From Flavobacteriaceae bacterium UBA4166 (lineage in GTDB: Bacteria > Bacteroidota > Bacteroidia > Flavobacteriales > Flavobacteriaceae): a stretch of 64,000 nt of DNA. Shown piece by piece: positions 8,365 through 16,512 of this stretch (positions are counted from its first letter, which is position 1; each line of letters opens with the position of its first letter). Below the pieces are notes generated by a model. It saw only the letters and a list, made by a program, of their open reading frames with translations. It was not told the origin of the DNA and searched no databases. The DNA is taken from contig DFVG01000037.1 in NCBI GenBank assembly GCA_002379985.1, positions 21,765 to 85,764 on the forward strand, written 5' to 3'. The position numbers and the translations under genes were made by a program.

Positions 8365-9588
8365 GTGGAAGATTTTCTAAAACAATGGGGAGAAGCAGCT
8401 CATACAAGCCTAGGCTTTTTTTGGATGGCTTTATGGGCCTTTGTTTTAGGATATATCATCAGTAGCATGATCCAAGTTTTTGTGACAGAAGAACGCATGC
8501 AAAAAACGATGGGGTCTGGGCATTCTAAAGGCGTGCTCCTAGGAACATTCTTTGGCTTTATAAGCAGCTCTTGCAGTTTTGCGGCCTTGGCTTCTACAAA
8601 ATCTTTGTTTAAAAAAGGGGCTTCTTTCGTGGCCTCGATGGCGTTTTTATTGGCTTCCACCAACCTAGTGATAGAACTTGGAGTGATCATTGCCATCTTT
8701 TTAGGATGGCAGTTCGTGGTTGGAGAATATGTAGGAGGTATGTTGCTGATCGGAATTGTTTGGCTCTTGGTACGTCTTATTCAGCCTAAAAAGTTAATCA
8801 AAAAGGCGCGAGAGCGTTTAGAAGAAGAACAAGACACTTCCGAAACCTCCAAAAAATCCTGGAAAGAAAAATTACGTTCTTCCGAAGGTTGGGCGCACGT
8901 CGCAAGACAATACAAAATGGAGTGGCAAATGGTCTGGAAAGATGTAACCATTGGGTTTACTATCGCCGGAATTGTCGCGGCTTTTGTTCCCGATTCATTT
9001 TTTCAAACCTTGTTCATCAATAGTGGAACCGATACTACCTACTATTCGTTCTTAGAACTGCTCCAACATGCGGTTATTGGTCCGGTGGCGGCTTTTTTAA
9101 CCTTTATCGGATCAATGGGGAACATTCCGTTGGCTGCCTTGTTATTTGGTAAAGGTGTGAGCTTTGCGGGCGTGATGGCGTTTATTTTTAGTGATCTGGT
9201 GGTGTTTCCGGTGGTTCGAATCAATGCCAAGTATTATGGGTGGCGCATGTCGCTGTTCATTGTATTTTTATTATTTACCGCATTGATAGGCGCTTCGTTA
9301 TTGTTGCATTATGGTTTTGATCTCTTCGGAATGTTACCCGAGGTGGGTCAAGTTTCCCTCCAAGAGTCTGAATTCTTTGCAGTTGACTATACTTTTTTTC
9401 TGAATATTCTATTTCTGTTGTTAACCGGACTATTACTCTATCTCGGATTCTATAAACATCGCTCTTTAGAGCATGGGATGGGTGCCATGGCACACAAAGG
9501 AAAATGGTTGGAAACCGTATTGAAATACGGGGCTTGGTTGTCGTATTTATGGTTAGCAGCAGGAATCATGATCTATTATATACGTTAA
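8365..9588 (+). CDS. permease of the PF03773 (DUF318, SO_0444-like) family
   Basis: 407-residue inner-membrane protein with about ten hydrophobic segments and a charged central loop (about residues 130-180). Two half-repeats share the family motif: FGFISSSCSFAA in the first half and FIGSMGNIPLAALLFGKG in the second. Members have been linked to Cu/Zn or arsenic efflux. Starts with GTG, two bases after the NHL gene, and is followed 4 bases later by the HMA-MauE gene. Probably exports the metal that the HMA proteins bind. Confidence 0.82.
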   Translation: MEDFLKQWGEAAHTSLGFFWMALWAFVLGYIISSMIQVFVTEERMQKTMGSGHSKGVLLGTFFGFISSSCSFAALASTKSLFKKGASFVASMAFLLASTNLVIELGVIIAIFLGWQFVVGEYVGGMLLIGIVWLLVRLIQPKKLIKKARERLEEEQDTSETSKKSWKEKLRSSEGWAHVARQYKMEWQMVWKDVTIGFTIAGIVAAFVPDSFFQTLFINSGTDTTYYSFLELLQHAVIGPVAAFLTFIGSMGNIPLAALLFGKGVSFAGVMAFIFSDLVVFPVVRINAKYYGWRMSLFIVFLLFTALIGASLLLHYGFDLFGMLPEVGQVSLQESEFFAVDYTFFLNILFLLLTGLLLYLGFYKHRSLEHGMGAMAHKGKWLETVLKYGAWLSYLWLAAGIMIYYIR

Positions 9589-9591
9589 AAA

Positions 9592-10314
9592 ATGAGACAT
9601 CAATATCATATAAAAGGAATGACCTGTTCCGGTTGTAAAGCTTCTGTAGAGAAAGCCTTGCATTTGGTCTCTGGCGTTTCAGCGGTGCGTGTTGATCTCG
9701 CGTCAGAAACGGCTGAGGTGGATATGGATCAAATGATTCCTTTGGCGCAATTCCGAAAGGCATTACCTGAAAAATATACGATTCAAACGAAAGAGAAACA
9801 ACCCGCAATGATGGGTGGTTCCGAAGCTTTTGAAAGTAAGTGGAAGCAATTACGCCCCTTATTCCTGATCTTTCTTTACATCACAGGAGCCGCTATATTC
9901 CTTCACCTTGAAACGCTGGCAATAGGGGAGATGATGTTAGACTTTATGGGCTTGTTCTATATTGTATTCAGTTTTTTCAAAATGCTCGATCTAAAAGGAT
10001 TTCCGGCATCCTTTGCCATGTATGATCCACTGGCAAAACGACTCCCTGTTTATGGTTGGATCTATCCTTTTCTTGAAACAGCGCTAGGTTTGATGTTCTT
10101 GTTTCGGTTTGAAATTACTGTGGCACTGATTGCAACATTAGTTATTTTAGGAATTACGACGGTTGGGGTGACCCGAACCTTGTTGGATAAAAAGAAAATT
10201 CAATGTGCTTGTTTGGGGACTGCTCTTAAATTGCCCATGACCGAAGCCACTTTTATCGAAAATACCATCATGATCGTGATGGCTGTGAGCATGTTAGTTA
10301 CGAGCGCCGGGTAA
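9592..10314 (+). CDS. fusion of HMA metal-binding domain and MauE-like membrane domain
   Basis: 240 residues. The N-terminal 65 are an HMA domain with GMTCSGC (C12, C15). The rest has about four transmembrane helices resembling MauE/DoxX redox-associated membrane proteins, with a Cys pair in IQCACLGTALKLPMT. The membrane domain may keep the metal-binding cysteines or a partner reduced. Last gene of the metal cluster; its 3' end overlaps the convergent thioesterase gene by 21 bases. Confidence 0.82.
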   Translation: MRHQYHIKGMTCSGCKASVEKALHLVSGVSAVRVDLASETAEVDMDQMIPLAQFRKALPEKYTIQTKEKQPAMMGGSEAFESKWKQLRPLFLIFLYITGAAIFLHLETLAIGEMMLDFMGLFYIVFSFFKMLDLKGFPASFAMYDPLAKRLPVYGWIYPFLETALGLMFLFRFEITVALIATLVILGITTVGVTRTLLDKKKIQCACLGTALKLPMTEATFIENTIMIVMAVSMLVTSAG

Positions 10315-10719
10315 CATGGGGATGGGCTTCTTCTGATCATCCACCGCCACAAAAGTAAAATATCCGGTAACCGCTTTTTGGCGCTCATCACTATACATGT
10401 TCTCCATATAGATCTCCACCTTGACCACACAACTGGTGCGACCAACTTCATCAACTCGGCCGATAAGTTCGATAATGGTTCCCTGCGGAATGGCGGTGTC
10501 GAAATCGATCTTGTCTGTAGAAACGGTCACCACTTTTTGTCGGCTAAACCGTGTAGCGCATATAAAGGACACTTCGTCCATTAGTTGAAGTGCTGTGCCG
10601 CCAAACAGCGTGTCATAATGATTCGTAGTATTCGGAAAGACTGCCTTAAATAAATGTGTTTCGCTTTGTTCGATGCGTTGTTGAATAACGTCCATAGGTT
10701 TTTGTTTTGACAGCATCAT
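10294..10719 (-). CDS. acyl-CoA thioesterase, hotdog fold
   Basis: 141 residues. A single hotdog domain of the YciA/BACH type, with the signature NHYDTLFGGTALQLMDE (substrate/catalytic Asn and Glu/Asp region). Hydrolyses acyl-CoA to free acid and CoA in the cytosol; chain length not readable. Several in-frame ATGs lie within the first nine residues, so the exact start is uncertain by a few codons. Convergent overlap with the HMA-MauE gene. Confidence 0.88.
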   Translation of the reverse strand: MMLSKQKPMDVIQQRIEQSETHLFKAVFPNTTNHYDTLFGGTALQLMDEVSFICATRFSRQKVVTVSTDKIDFDTAIPQGTIIELIGRVDEVGRTSCVVKVEIYMENMYSDERQKAVTGYFTFVAVDDQKKPIPMLPGARN

Positions 10720-10759
10720 GAGAACCCATGGCGGAATAGCTTCAATGGGCCCGCATTCT

Positions 10760-10780
10760 GTATCTTTGTATCAAAGATAC
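10760..10780 (+). promoter_or_regulatory. palindrome overlapping the -7 element of the nitroreductase gene
   Basis: TATCTTTG (10761-10768) fits the Bacteroidota -7 consensus and is one arm of a perfect inverted repeat, GTATCTTTG-TAT-CAAAGATAC. The second arm lies where transcription should start, so a bound regulator would block initiation. The ATG is at 10786. Confidence 0.55.
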
Positions 10781-10785
10781 AACGA

Positions 10786-11421
10786 ATGAACACGGAAGTC
10801 ATTGAAAAATTAAAATGGCGTTACGCCACTAAGAAGTTTGATGCAAGCCGAAAGCTTTCCGAAGAAAAACTCGCCATCTTAACCGAAGCCTTTAATCTAA
10901 CGGCCACTTCGTACGGATTACAGCCGTTGCGCATGTTGGTTATTGCTGATGATCATCTCAAAGAACAGTTGGTACCCCTCAGTATGAACCAACTTCAGGT
11001 GAAAGAGGCTTCTCATGTGCTCGTACTTTGTATTGAAGGTGCGCTTGATAGCACGTTTATCAAGAGATACTTTTCAAAAGTAGAACAGCACCGCGGTACC
11101 CCACGTCATATTTTAACTCCTTTTGAAGAATTCTTAGTAAAAGATTTTAAAAGCAAATCGATGGAAGAGATCGAGCAATGGATGGCCAAGCAGGCCTATT
11201 TAGCTCTGGGAAATCTGTTAACCGTTTGTGCGTTAGAAGGAATTGATGCTTGCCCCATGGAAGGATTTGATCCCGAAGGCTACGATACCTTGCTGGGATT
11301 GAAAGAAAAGAATTTAAAATCGGTTTTGGTACTTCCTGTAGGATATCGCTCTGAACAAGACGGCTTCGCGCAAATGAAGAAAGTACGGCGTGGGGTAGAT
11401 GAAGTGATAATTACCTATTAA
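10786..11421 (+). CDS. NAD(P)H-dependent nitroreductase family oxidoreductase
   Basis: 211 residues, NfsB-like FMN flavoprotein. Typical elements: an N-terminal RYATKKFD segment, SYGLQPLRMLVI (flavin contact), a central AKQAYLALGNLL helix and ACPMEGFDPEGYD near residue 165. Probably reduces quinones or nitro compounds with NAD(P)H in the cytosol. A palindrome covers its promoter, suggesting local repression. Converges with, and overlaps by 11 bases, the SGNH hydrolase gene. Confidence 0.87.
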   Translation: MNTEVIEKLKWRYATKKFDASRKLSEEKLAILTEAFNLTATSYGLQPLRMLVIADDHLKEQLVPLSMNQLQVKEASHVLVLCIEGALDSTFIKRYFSKVEQHRGTPRHILTPFEEFLVKDFKSKSMEEIEQWMAKQAYLALGNLLTVCALEGIDACPMEGFDPEGYDTLLGLKEKNLKSVLVLPVGYRSEQDGFAQMKKVRRGVDEVIITY

Positions 11422-12100
11422 GTGCCTTTTCAATAGCTTCCGTAAGCAGGGGCTCCATCACTTGATAGCCCGCTTTGTTAGGATGCACACCATCATGTCC
11501 TAAGTCACTCTTTAATCCATTTTGTTTATTCACCATGGCTGAGAAATAATCGACATACTCCATGTTGTTTTCCTGGGCGTATTGCCTGATCATACTATTC
11601 AAGCGAACAATTTTTTCGGCAGGTTTCAATCCCGGCTTCCAAGGATAATCATAGACCGGCAACACAGAGCACAGAATTACGTTAATATCATTCGCACGTG
11701 CAATTTCTGCCATGGAGGTAATGTTATCAAAGATCATTTCTATTGTTGAAGGACCTGTATTTCCGGCAATATCATTGGTGCCGGCAAGGATCACAACCAC
11801 AGTTGGTTGTAACGAGACCACATCCTGTTTGAACCGAACGAGCATTTGTGGCGTTGTTTGTCCGCCAATCCCTCTATTGACATAGGGTTTGCCCTCGAAA
11901 AATTCGGGTCGAGCGTTCGACCAGCCTTCGGTAATGGAGTTCCCCATAAAAACAACCCGATGGTTTGAAACCATGTTCATCATCAGTTCTTGATTTTCGG
12001 AAGCAAAATACTGTAGTTGCGCCCAATCCTGTGAAAAACAGACTGTTGTAATTGCTAAACATAGTAGCAACCATAAAGCAAATGGAGAAAGAGGTTTCAT
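11411..12100 (-). CDS. exported SGNH/GDSL-family hydrolase
   Basis: 229 residues with a signal peptide (cleavage near CFSQ). All SGNH blocks are present: GNSITEGW (nucleophile Ser), NRGIGGQT (Gly), AGTNDIAGN (Asn) and DGVHPNKAGY (Asp/His). Likely a periplasmic or secreted esterase, possibly deacetylating carbohydrates; the substrate is unknown. Confidence 0.88.
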   Translation of the reverse strand: MKPLSPFALWLLLCLAITTVCFSQDWAQLQYFASENQELMMNMVSNHRVVFMGNSITEGWSNARPEFFEGKPYVNRGIGGQTTPQMLVRFKQDVVSLQPTVVVILAGTNDIAGNTGPSTIEMIFDNITSMAEIARANDINVILCSVLPVYDYPWKPGLKPAEKIVRLNSMIRQYAQENNMEYVDYFSAMVNKQNGLKSDLGHDGVHPNKAGYQVMEPLLTEAIEKALNR

Positions 12101-12146
12101 TTGATCAGCTGTTATGTACGAAAGATACGTTTTTCAGTTTTAAATC

Positions 12147-12178
12147 TTGTAAAAATGATGCTGCAACACGTACCTTTG
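12147..12178 (+). promoter_or_regulatory. Bacteroidota promoter for the DegT aminotransferase gene
   Basis: TTG (12147-12149), 21 bases, TACCTTTG (12171-12178); ATG follows at 12205. Confidence 0.6.
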
Positions 12179-12204
12179 AAAGACACTAACCTCAATTTAA
12201 TCAT

Positions 12205-13395
12205 ATGCCCGGATTTGAAGTATTTGGAAACGAAGAACGCGCAGAAGTCAACGATGTATTAGAAAGTGGCGTGTTAATGCGCTATGGGTTTGACGCGATG
12301 CGAAACGGACATTGGAAGGCCAAAGAATTTGAAGAAGCTTTTGCGAAACGGATGCAAGTAGAACACTGTCAGTTGGTTTCCAGCGGAACGGCAGCATTAA
12401 CAGTAGCCCTTGCTGCTGCGGGAGTAGGGGCGGGAGATGAGGTAATCATGCCCACCTTTACTTTTGTCGCGAGCTTCGAATCCATAATGGCTATTGGTGC
12501 TATTCCGGTATTAGTTGACATCGACGATACGTTAACGCTAGACCCTGTTGCCGTAGAGAAAGCCATCACTTCCAAGACAAAATGCGTGATGCCTGTGCAT
12601 ATGTGCGGTTCTATGGCAGATTTAAAGGCGTTAAAACGTATTTGTGATACTCACGATCTACTGCTTTTGGAAGACGCTTGTCAAGCCATTGGAGGCACTT
12701 TTGATGGAAAACCCTTAGGTAGCTACGGAGATCTAGGGTGTTTTAGTTTCGATTTTGTAAAGACCATTACGTGTGGAGAAGGGGGAGCCGTGATCACAAA
12801 CAATAGTCAGTTTAAAACGCATGCCGATCAATATCAGGATCACGGTCATGATCATATTGGGAAGGATCGCGGTGCCGAAACACATCCACATTTGGGATAT
12901 AATTTTAGAATTTCTGAGCTGAATGCTGCGGTAGGTGTGGCACAGCTTCGGAAGTTGGATGATATTCTTAACTTTCAGAAAAAACATTATACCACCTTTA
13001 AAGACGCGCTACAAGAAGTGGAAGGTGTAAGTTTCCGAAGGATTCCGGAGGGCGGTGAAGCAAATTATTCATTTCTGAATATTTTCCTTCCTTCCGAAGA
13101 AAAAGCAAAAAAAGCCCATAAGGCACTTTCTGAAGCGGGTATCGATGGTTGTTTTTACTGGTATACGAACAACTGGCATTATATCAACGGTTGGGAACAT
13201 CTACAGGATGGAAAAAGTTTAGGAACGCTGCCTACTGCTGTTTCAACAGCATTAGAAAAATTGAAGAACACCGATTTTTCTGCGAGCGATCATTGGATGG
13301 GAAGAACACTTTCTTTCTTAGTAAAAATTGGCTGGAGTGAAGAAGAAGTAAGATCACGCGCCCATACAATGAAGCAAATTCTTCAAAAGATTTAA
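12205..13395 (+). CDS. DegT/DnrJ/EryC1/StrS family PLP aminotransferase
   Basis: 396 residues, fold type I aminotransferase of the sugar-aminotransferase family. Visible are SSGTAALTVALAAAG (PLP phosphate loop), LLLEDACQAIGG (Asp to the pyridine nitrogen) and the Schiff-base lysine in SFDFVKTITCGEGG. The family transfers an amino group from Glu to nucleotide or other keto-sugars. No sugar-biosynthesis neighbours are present, so the substrate is open. Own promoter upstream, hairpin terminator downstream. Confidence 0.88.
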   Translation: MPGFEVFGNEERAEVNDVLESGVLMRYGFDAMRNGHWKAKEFEEAFAKRMQVEHCQLVSSGTAALTVALAAAGVGAGDEVIMPTFTFVASFESIMAIGAIPVLVDIDDTLTLDPVAVEKAITSKTKCVMPVHMCGSMADLKALKRICDTHDLLLLEDACQAIGGTFDGKPLGSYGDLGCFSFDFVKTITCGEGGAVITNNSQFKTHADQYQDHGHDHIGKDRGAETHPHLGYNFRISELNAAVGVAQLRKLDDILNFQKKHYTTFKDALQEVEGVSFRRIPEGGEANYSFLNIFLPSEEKAKKAHKALSEAGIDGCFYWYTNNWHYINGWEHLQDGKSLGTLPTAVSTALEKLKNTDFSASDHWMGRTLSFLVKIGWSEEEVRSRAHTMKQILQKI

Positions 13396-13404
13396 TCAGC
13401 AGAA

Positions 13405-13430
13405 AAATCTCTATGAAATCATAGAGGTTT
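13405..13430 (+). terminator. hairpin terminator after the DegT aminotransferase gene
   Basis: Twelve-base arms (13405-13416 and 13419-13430, core CTCTATGA/TCATAGAG, one G-T pair) around AA, ending in TTT. Lies 10 bases after the stop. Confidence 0.7.
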
Positions 13431-13471
13431 CCTTCTTTCATATTGCATAGTTTTGGACTTCCCAAATTACT

Positions 13472-15313
13472 ATGCAATCTATTTGTGTTTTAAAACCAAA
13501 TGTTTTGAGACGATTACTATTTTTATTTACTGTTTTTTTAGTTACCTCTTTCGGAAGTATTGCCCAAACTTGTGTACCGGGTGATGTGTACTTTTTTAAT
13601 CAAGCTGCCATTGACAATTTTGTGGCTACCTATAGCGGGACTTGTGACACTGTTGATGGGCTAATCAGAATAACCGGTGGGACCGATCTAAGCGGACTCA
13701 ATTTTCTAACAACGATAACCGGCAATCTTGATATCAGCGGATATGACGGAGTGTCTCTGAATGGATTGCAAAATATCAGCACACTTGGAGGCGCTCTTTC
13801 TTTGAGCAATAACTATCAATTAACGGATATCAGTGCGCTTTCTTCCATTACCACAGCGACCAGTTTGATCATAAATCGTTGTACCGTCCTACCCAATTTA
13901 ACAGGGTTACAAAATCTTACCACTACAGATGGCATCACTCTTACCTTCAATAATTCTCTGTCAAATATTGATGCATTACAAAACATTTCCTCTCCGCTTA
14001 CGAGCTTACGAGTATATTCAAATGCATCGCTTACAAGTTTGAACCCCGGATTGAGCGGGTTATCTGGTACTATTGATGATGTGGGTATCTACAGCAATGG
14101 GCTAACGAGTCTTACCGGACTTGAAGGTCTTACCGCGGTAACAAATACAATTACTATAGGAGAGCAAAACATACCAAGCTTAAGTGGTTTAGACAATCTT
14201 AGCACTGTCAGTACCATAGATCTTTACAACGGGACTGCACTTACCGACATCTCGGCACTTCAGAGTTTGACAAATGCTAGTGTTGTACGAATTCGGTCGA
14301 CTGCCATCACAAATCTTGACGGTCTCCAAGGTCTCCCAAGTGTAACCGAACTAAACCTACAGAATAATACCGATCTTACGGATGTGAGTCAACTTTCCGG
14401 ATTAACATCATCCCAAACCTTGCGGATTTCTAATTCATTGAACCTTACGGATGCAAGTAGTTTGGGGATAGCTAATATTGAAAATTTATGGATAGAGGAT
14501 ACCGGGTTAGCCTCTTTAAATGGCTTCGGATTTGCAGCTTCGGGAACGCTAATTCGCCTTAGGGATAATGCTTCGTTAACAGATATCACTGCACTGGCCG
14601 GAATCAACTCCATTTTGGGAGATGTGATCATACTATACAACGTAAGCTTAACGAGTCTAAATGGATTAGAATCCCTTACCTCTGTTAACGGAGACATGAA
14701 CATCCAAGGTAATGATGCGCTTGTAGATATAGAGGCGTTACGAAACATTACCTTCTACGGGGCAGACCTCTATCTATTAAACAATAACCTGCTAGATGAA
14801 TGCTGTGTGGTGCGAGATATAACGAGTGGGGAAGCGTATTTGGTTGGGAATATTCAAGTTTCAGGAAATAATACCAATTGTGATTCAATTGCAACGATCT
14901 ATTCGTATTGCGCTGTCGCGGAAGCAGATGTTGATGGCGATGGTGTATTTGATACGGAAGATAATTGTCCTGATGTGGAAAACCCGGGTCAGGAAGATTC
15001 CGATAGTGATGGGATCGGGAACGCTTGCGATAACTGTCCTAGTATTGCGAATCCGTCCCAGGCAGATGCTGACAGCGATGGTGTAGGAGACGATTGTGAA
15101 GGAATTGCGGGCGATACCGGAGGCGGCGTTGGCGGCGTTGGGATCAATACCACGACACCTCATAGCATGTTAGAGATCTCAGAAGGCGATATCTTTATCA
15201 ATAACATTCACCGAGGCGTCATCATGAAAACCCCGGGCGGAAAATGCTACCGCTATCAACCCGATGAAAGTGGTAAATTATTGGCAAAGGAAGTTGATTG
15301 TCCCGACAGTTAA
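13472..15313 (+). CDS. exported receptor-L-domain/leucine-rich surface protein with TSP3 repeats
   Basis: 613 residues. Signal peptide (cleavage near SIAQTC). About 420 residues of irregular leucine-rich/receptor-L-domain repeats follow, with units such as LTDISALSSI and LTSLNGLESL. Next come two thrombospondin type 3-like calcium motifs (DVDGDGVFDTEDNCPD and DSDSDGIGNACDNCPS), then a Gly-rich linker and a short C-terminal domain beginning GVGINTTTPHSMLEI. That last motif recurs near the N-termini of two proteins at 39.6-41.4 kb. No type IX secretion C-terminal domain was recognised. Probable surface binding or adhesion protein. Confidence 0.75.
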   Translation: MQSICVLKPNVLRRLLFLFTVFLVTSFGSIAQTCVPGDVYFFNQAAIDNFVATYSGTCDTVDGLIRITGGTDLSGLNFLTTITGNLDISGYDGVSLNGLQNISTLGGALSLSNNYQLTDISALSSITTATSLIINRCTVLPNLTGLQNLTTTDGITLTFNNSLSNIDALQNISSPLTSLRVYSNASLTSLNPGLSGLSGTIDDVGIYSNGLTSLTGLEGLTAVTNTITIGEQNIPSLSGLDNLSTVSTIDLYNGTALTDISALQSLTNASVVRIRSTAITNLDGLQGLPSVTELNLQNNTDLTDVSQLSGLTSSQTLRISNSLNLTDASSLGIANIENLWIEDTGLASLNGFGFAASGTLIRLRDNASLTDITALAGINSILGDVIILYNVSLTSLNGLESLTSVNGDMNIQGNDALVDIEALRNITFYGADLYLLNNNLLDECCVVRDITSGEAYLVGNIQVSGNNTNCDSIATIYSYCAVAEADVDGDGVFDTEDNCPDVENPGQEDSDSDGIGNACDNCPSIANPSQADADSDGVGDDCEGIAGDTGGGVGGVGINTTTPHSMLEISEGDIFINNIHRGVIMKTPGGKCYRYQPDESGKLLAKEVDCPDS

Positions 15314-16458
15314 TAGTGTAGGTAATCGGTAATTTCTAACCCGTACCCAATCATTCCTACGCGTTTCGTTTGCTGACTGTTAGAAATGAGTCGGATTTTA
15401 TGAATTCCGACATCGTGTAAGATCTGCGCACCAATCCCAAAATCTTTGTTGTCCATAGAAATTCTTGGAGCTTTAACCACGGTATCTCCTTGCTGTGATT
15501 TCCGAAGATAGGCCAACCGATTGAGAAGATTGAGAGACTGACTCTGTTGATTGATAAAGACAATGGCCCCTTTTCCTTCCTGTTCAATCACTTGAAACAT
15601 CTTGTCCAACTGTTTTTCACTGTTATTGGTAAGAATTCCTAAAATGTCACTGTTTACTAAAGTGGCATTCACACGAACAGGAACGGGCTCATTGGTCTTC
15701 CAAGTTCCTTTGGTAAGCGCGATATGAATTTGATCATTGGTGGTTTGCTGATAAGCACGTAATCGGAAAGAACCAAATTTAGTCGCCATCGTAAAATCTT
15801 CCTTTTTTTGGATCAATGAATCGTGTTCCATACGGTAGGCAACGAGGTCTTCGATTGAAACCAACTTTAGATCGAACTTCTTCGCCACTTCGATCAACTG
15901 AGGCAATCGGGCCATGGTTCCGTCTTCGTTCATGATCTCAACGATGACTCCTGCCGGTTGTAATCCAGCTAACCGTGCAAAATCGATGGCAGCTTCCGTG
16001 TGTCCTGTACGTCGCAAGACACCTCCTTCTTTCGCTTTCAGCGGAAAAATATGGCCGGGCCGACTTAAATCATAGGGTTGTGTGTCTTCGGAAATCAAGG
16101 CGGCTACAGTTTTAGCGCGATCGGAAGCTGAAATTCCCGTGGTTACGCCTTGTCCCTTCAGATCTACAGAAATAGTAAAAGCCGTTTCCATAGGGTCGGT
16201 GTTATTTCCCACCATCATTTCCAGCGAAAGTTCTTCACAGCGGGATTCGGTAAGCGGCGCGCATATGAGTCCGCGACCATGCGTAGCCATAAAGTTGATC
16301 ATTTCCGGAGTAACCATTTCGGCGGCAGCCAAAAAATCGCCTTCATTCTCACGATCCTTATCGTCTACAACAATGATGACTTTTCCCTTCTTGATATCGG
16401 CAATAGCATCTTCAATGGTATCTAACTCAATTGCATTTTCGGTATTGGTGGTGATCAT
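15310..16458 (-). CDS. ribB: 3,4-dihydroxy-2-butanone-4-phosphate synthase with degenerate GTP cyclohydrolase II domain
   Basis: 382 residues. The N-terminal 205 form the DHBP synthase of riboflavin synthesis, with DDKDRENEGDF, THGRGLIC, RPGHIFPL and RRTGHTEAA, converting ribulose 5-phosphate to DHBP and formate. The C-terminal part aligns with GTP cyclohydrolase II, but the zinc cysteines are absent: the normal ECLTGD...CDCG region reads ATLVNSDILGILTNNSEKQL. That half cannot be a normal RibA. Start at ATG 16458 (MITTNTEN); the TTG at 16479 is less likely. Last gene of the FtsK-LolA-LptF/G run; its stop overlaps the convergent surface-protein gene by 4 bases. Confidence 0.9.
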   Translation of the reverse strand: MITTNTENAIELDTIEDAIADIKKGKVIIVVDDKDRENEGDFLAAAEMVTPEMINFMATHGRGLICAPLTESRCEELSLEMMVGNNTDPMETAFTISVDLKGQGVTTGISASDRAKTVAALISEDTQPYDLSRPGHIFPLKAKEGGVLRRTGHTEAAIDFARLAGLQPAGVIVEIMNEDGTMARLPQLIEVAKKFDLKLVSIEDLVAYRMEHDSLIQKKEDFTMATKFGSFRLRAYQQTTNDQIHIALTKGTWKTNEPVPVRVNATLVNSDILGILTNNSEKQLDKMFQVIEQEGKGAIVFINQQSQSLNLLNRLAYLRKSQQGDTVVKAPRISMDNKDFGIGAQILHDVGIHKIRLISNSQQTKRVGMIGYGLEITDYLHY

Positions 16459-16512
16459 CCTTTCAGTTTTACGTTGCAAAGATAAGGAAACTACACCTGA
16501 TGAAACCTCAGA

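Noticed and set aside
13405..13430. Possible riboswitch or regulatory RNA between the DegT gene and the surface protein
   Set aside because: A simple 12-bp hairpin right after a stop codon; a terminator explains it.
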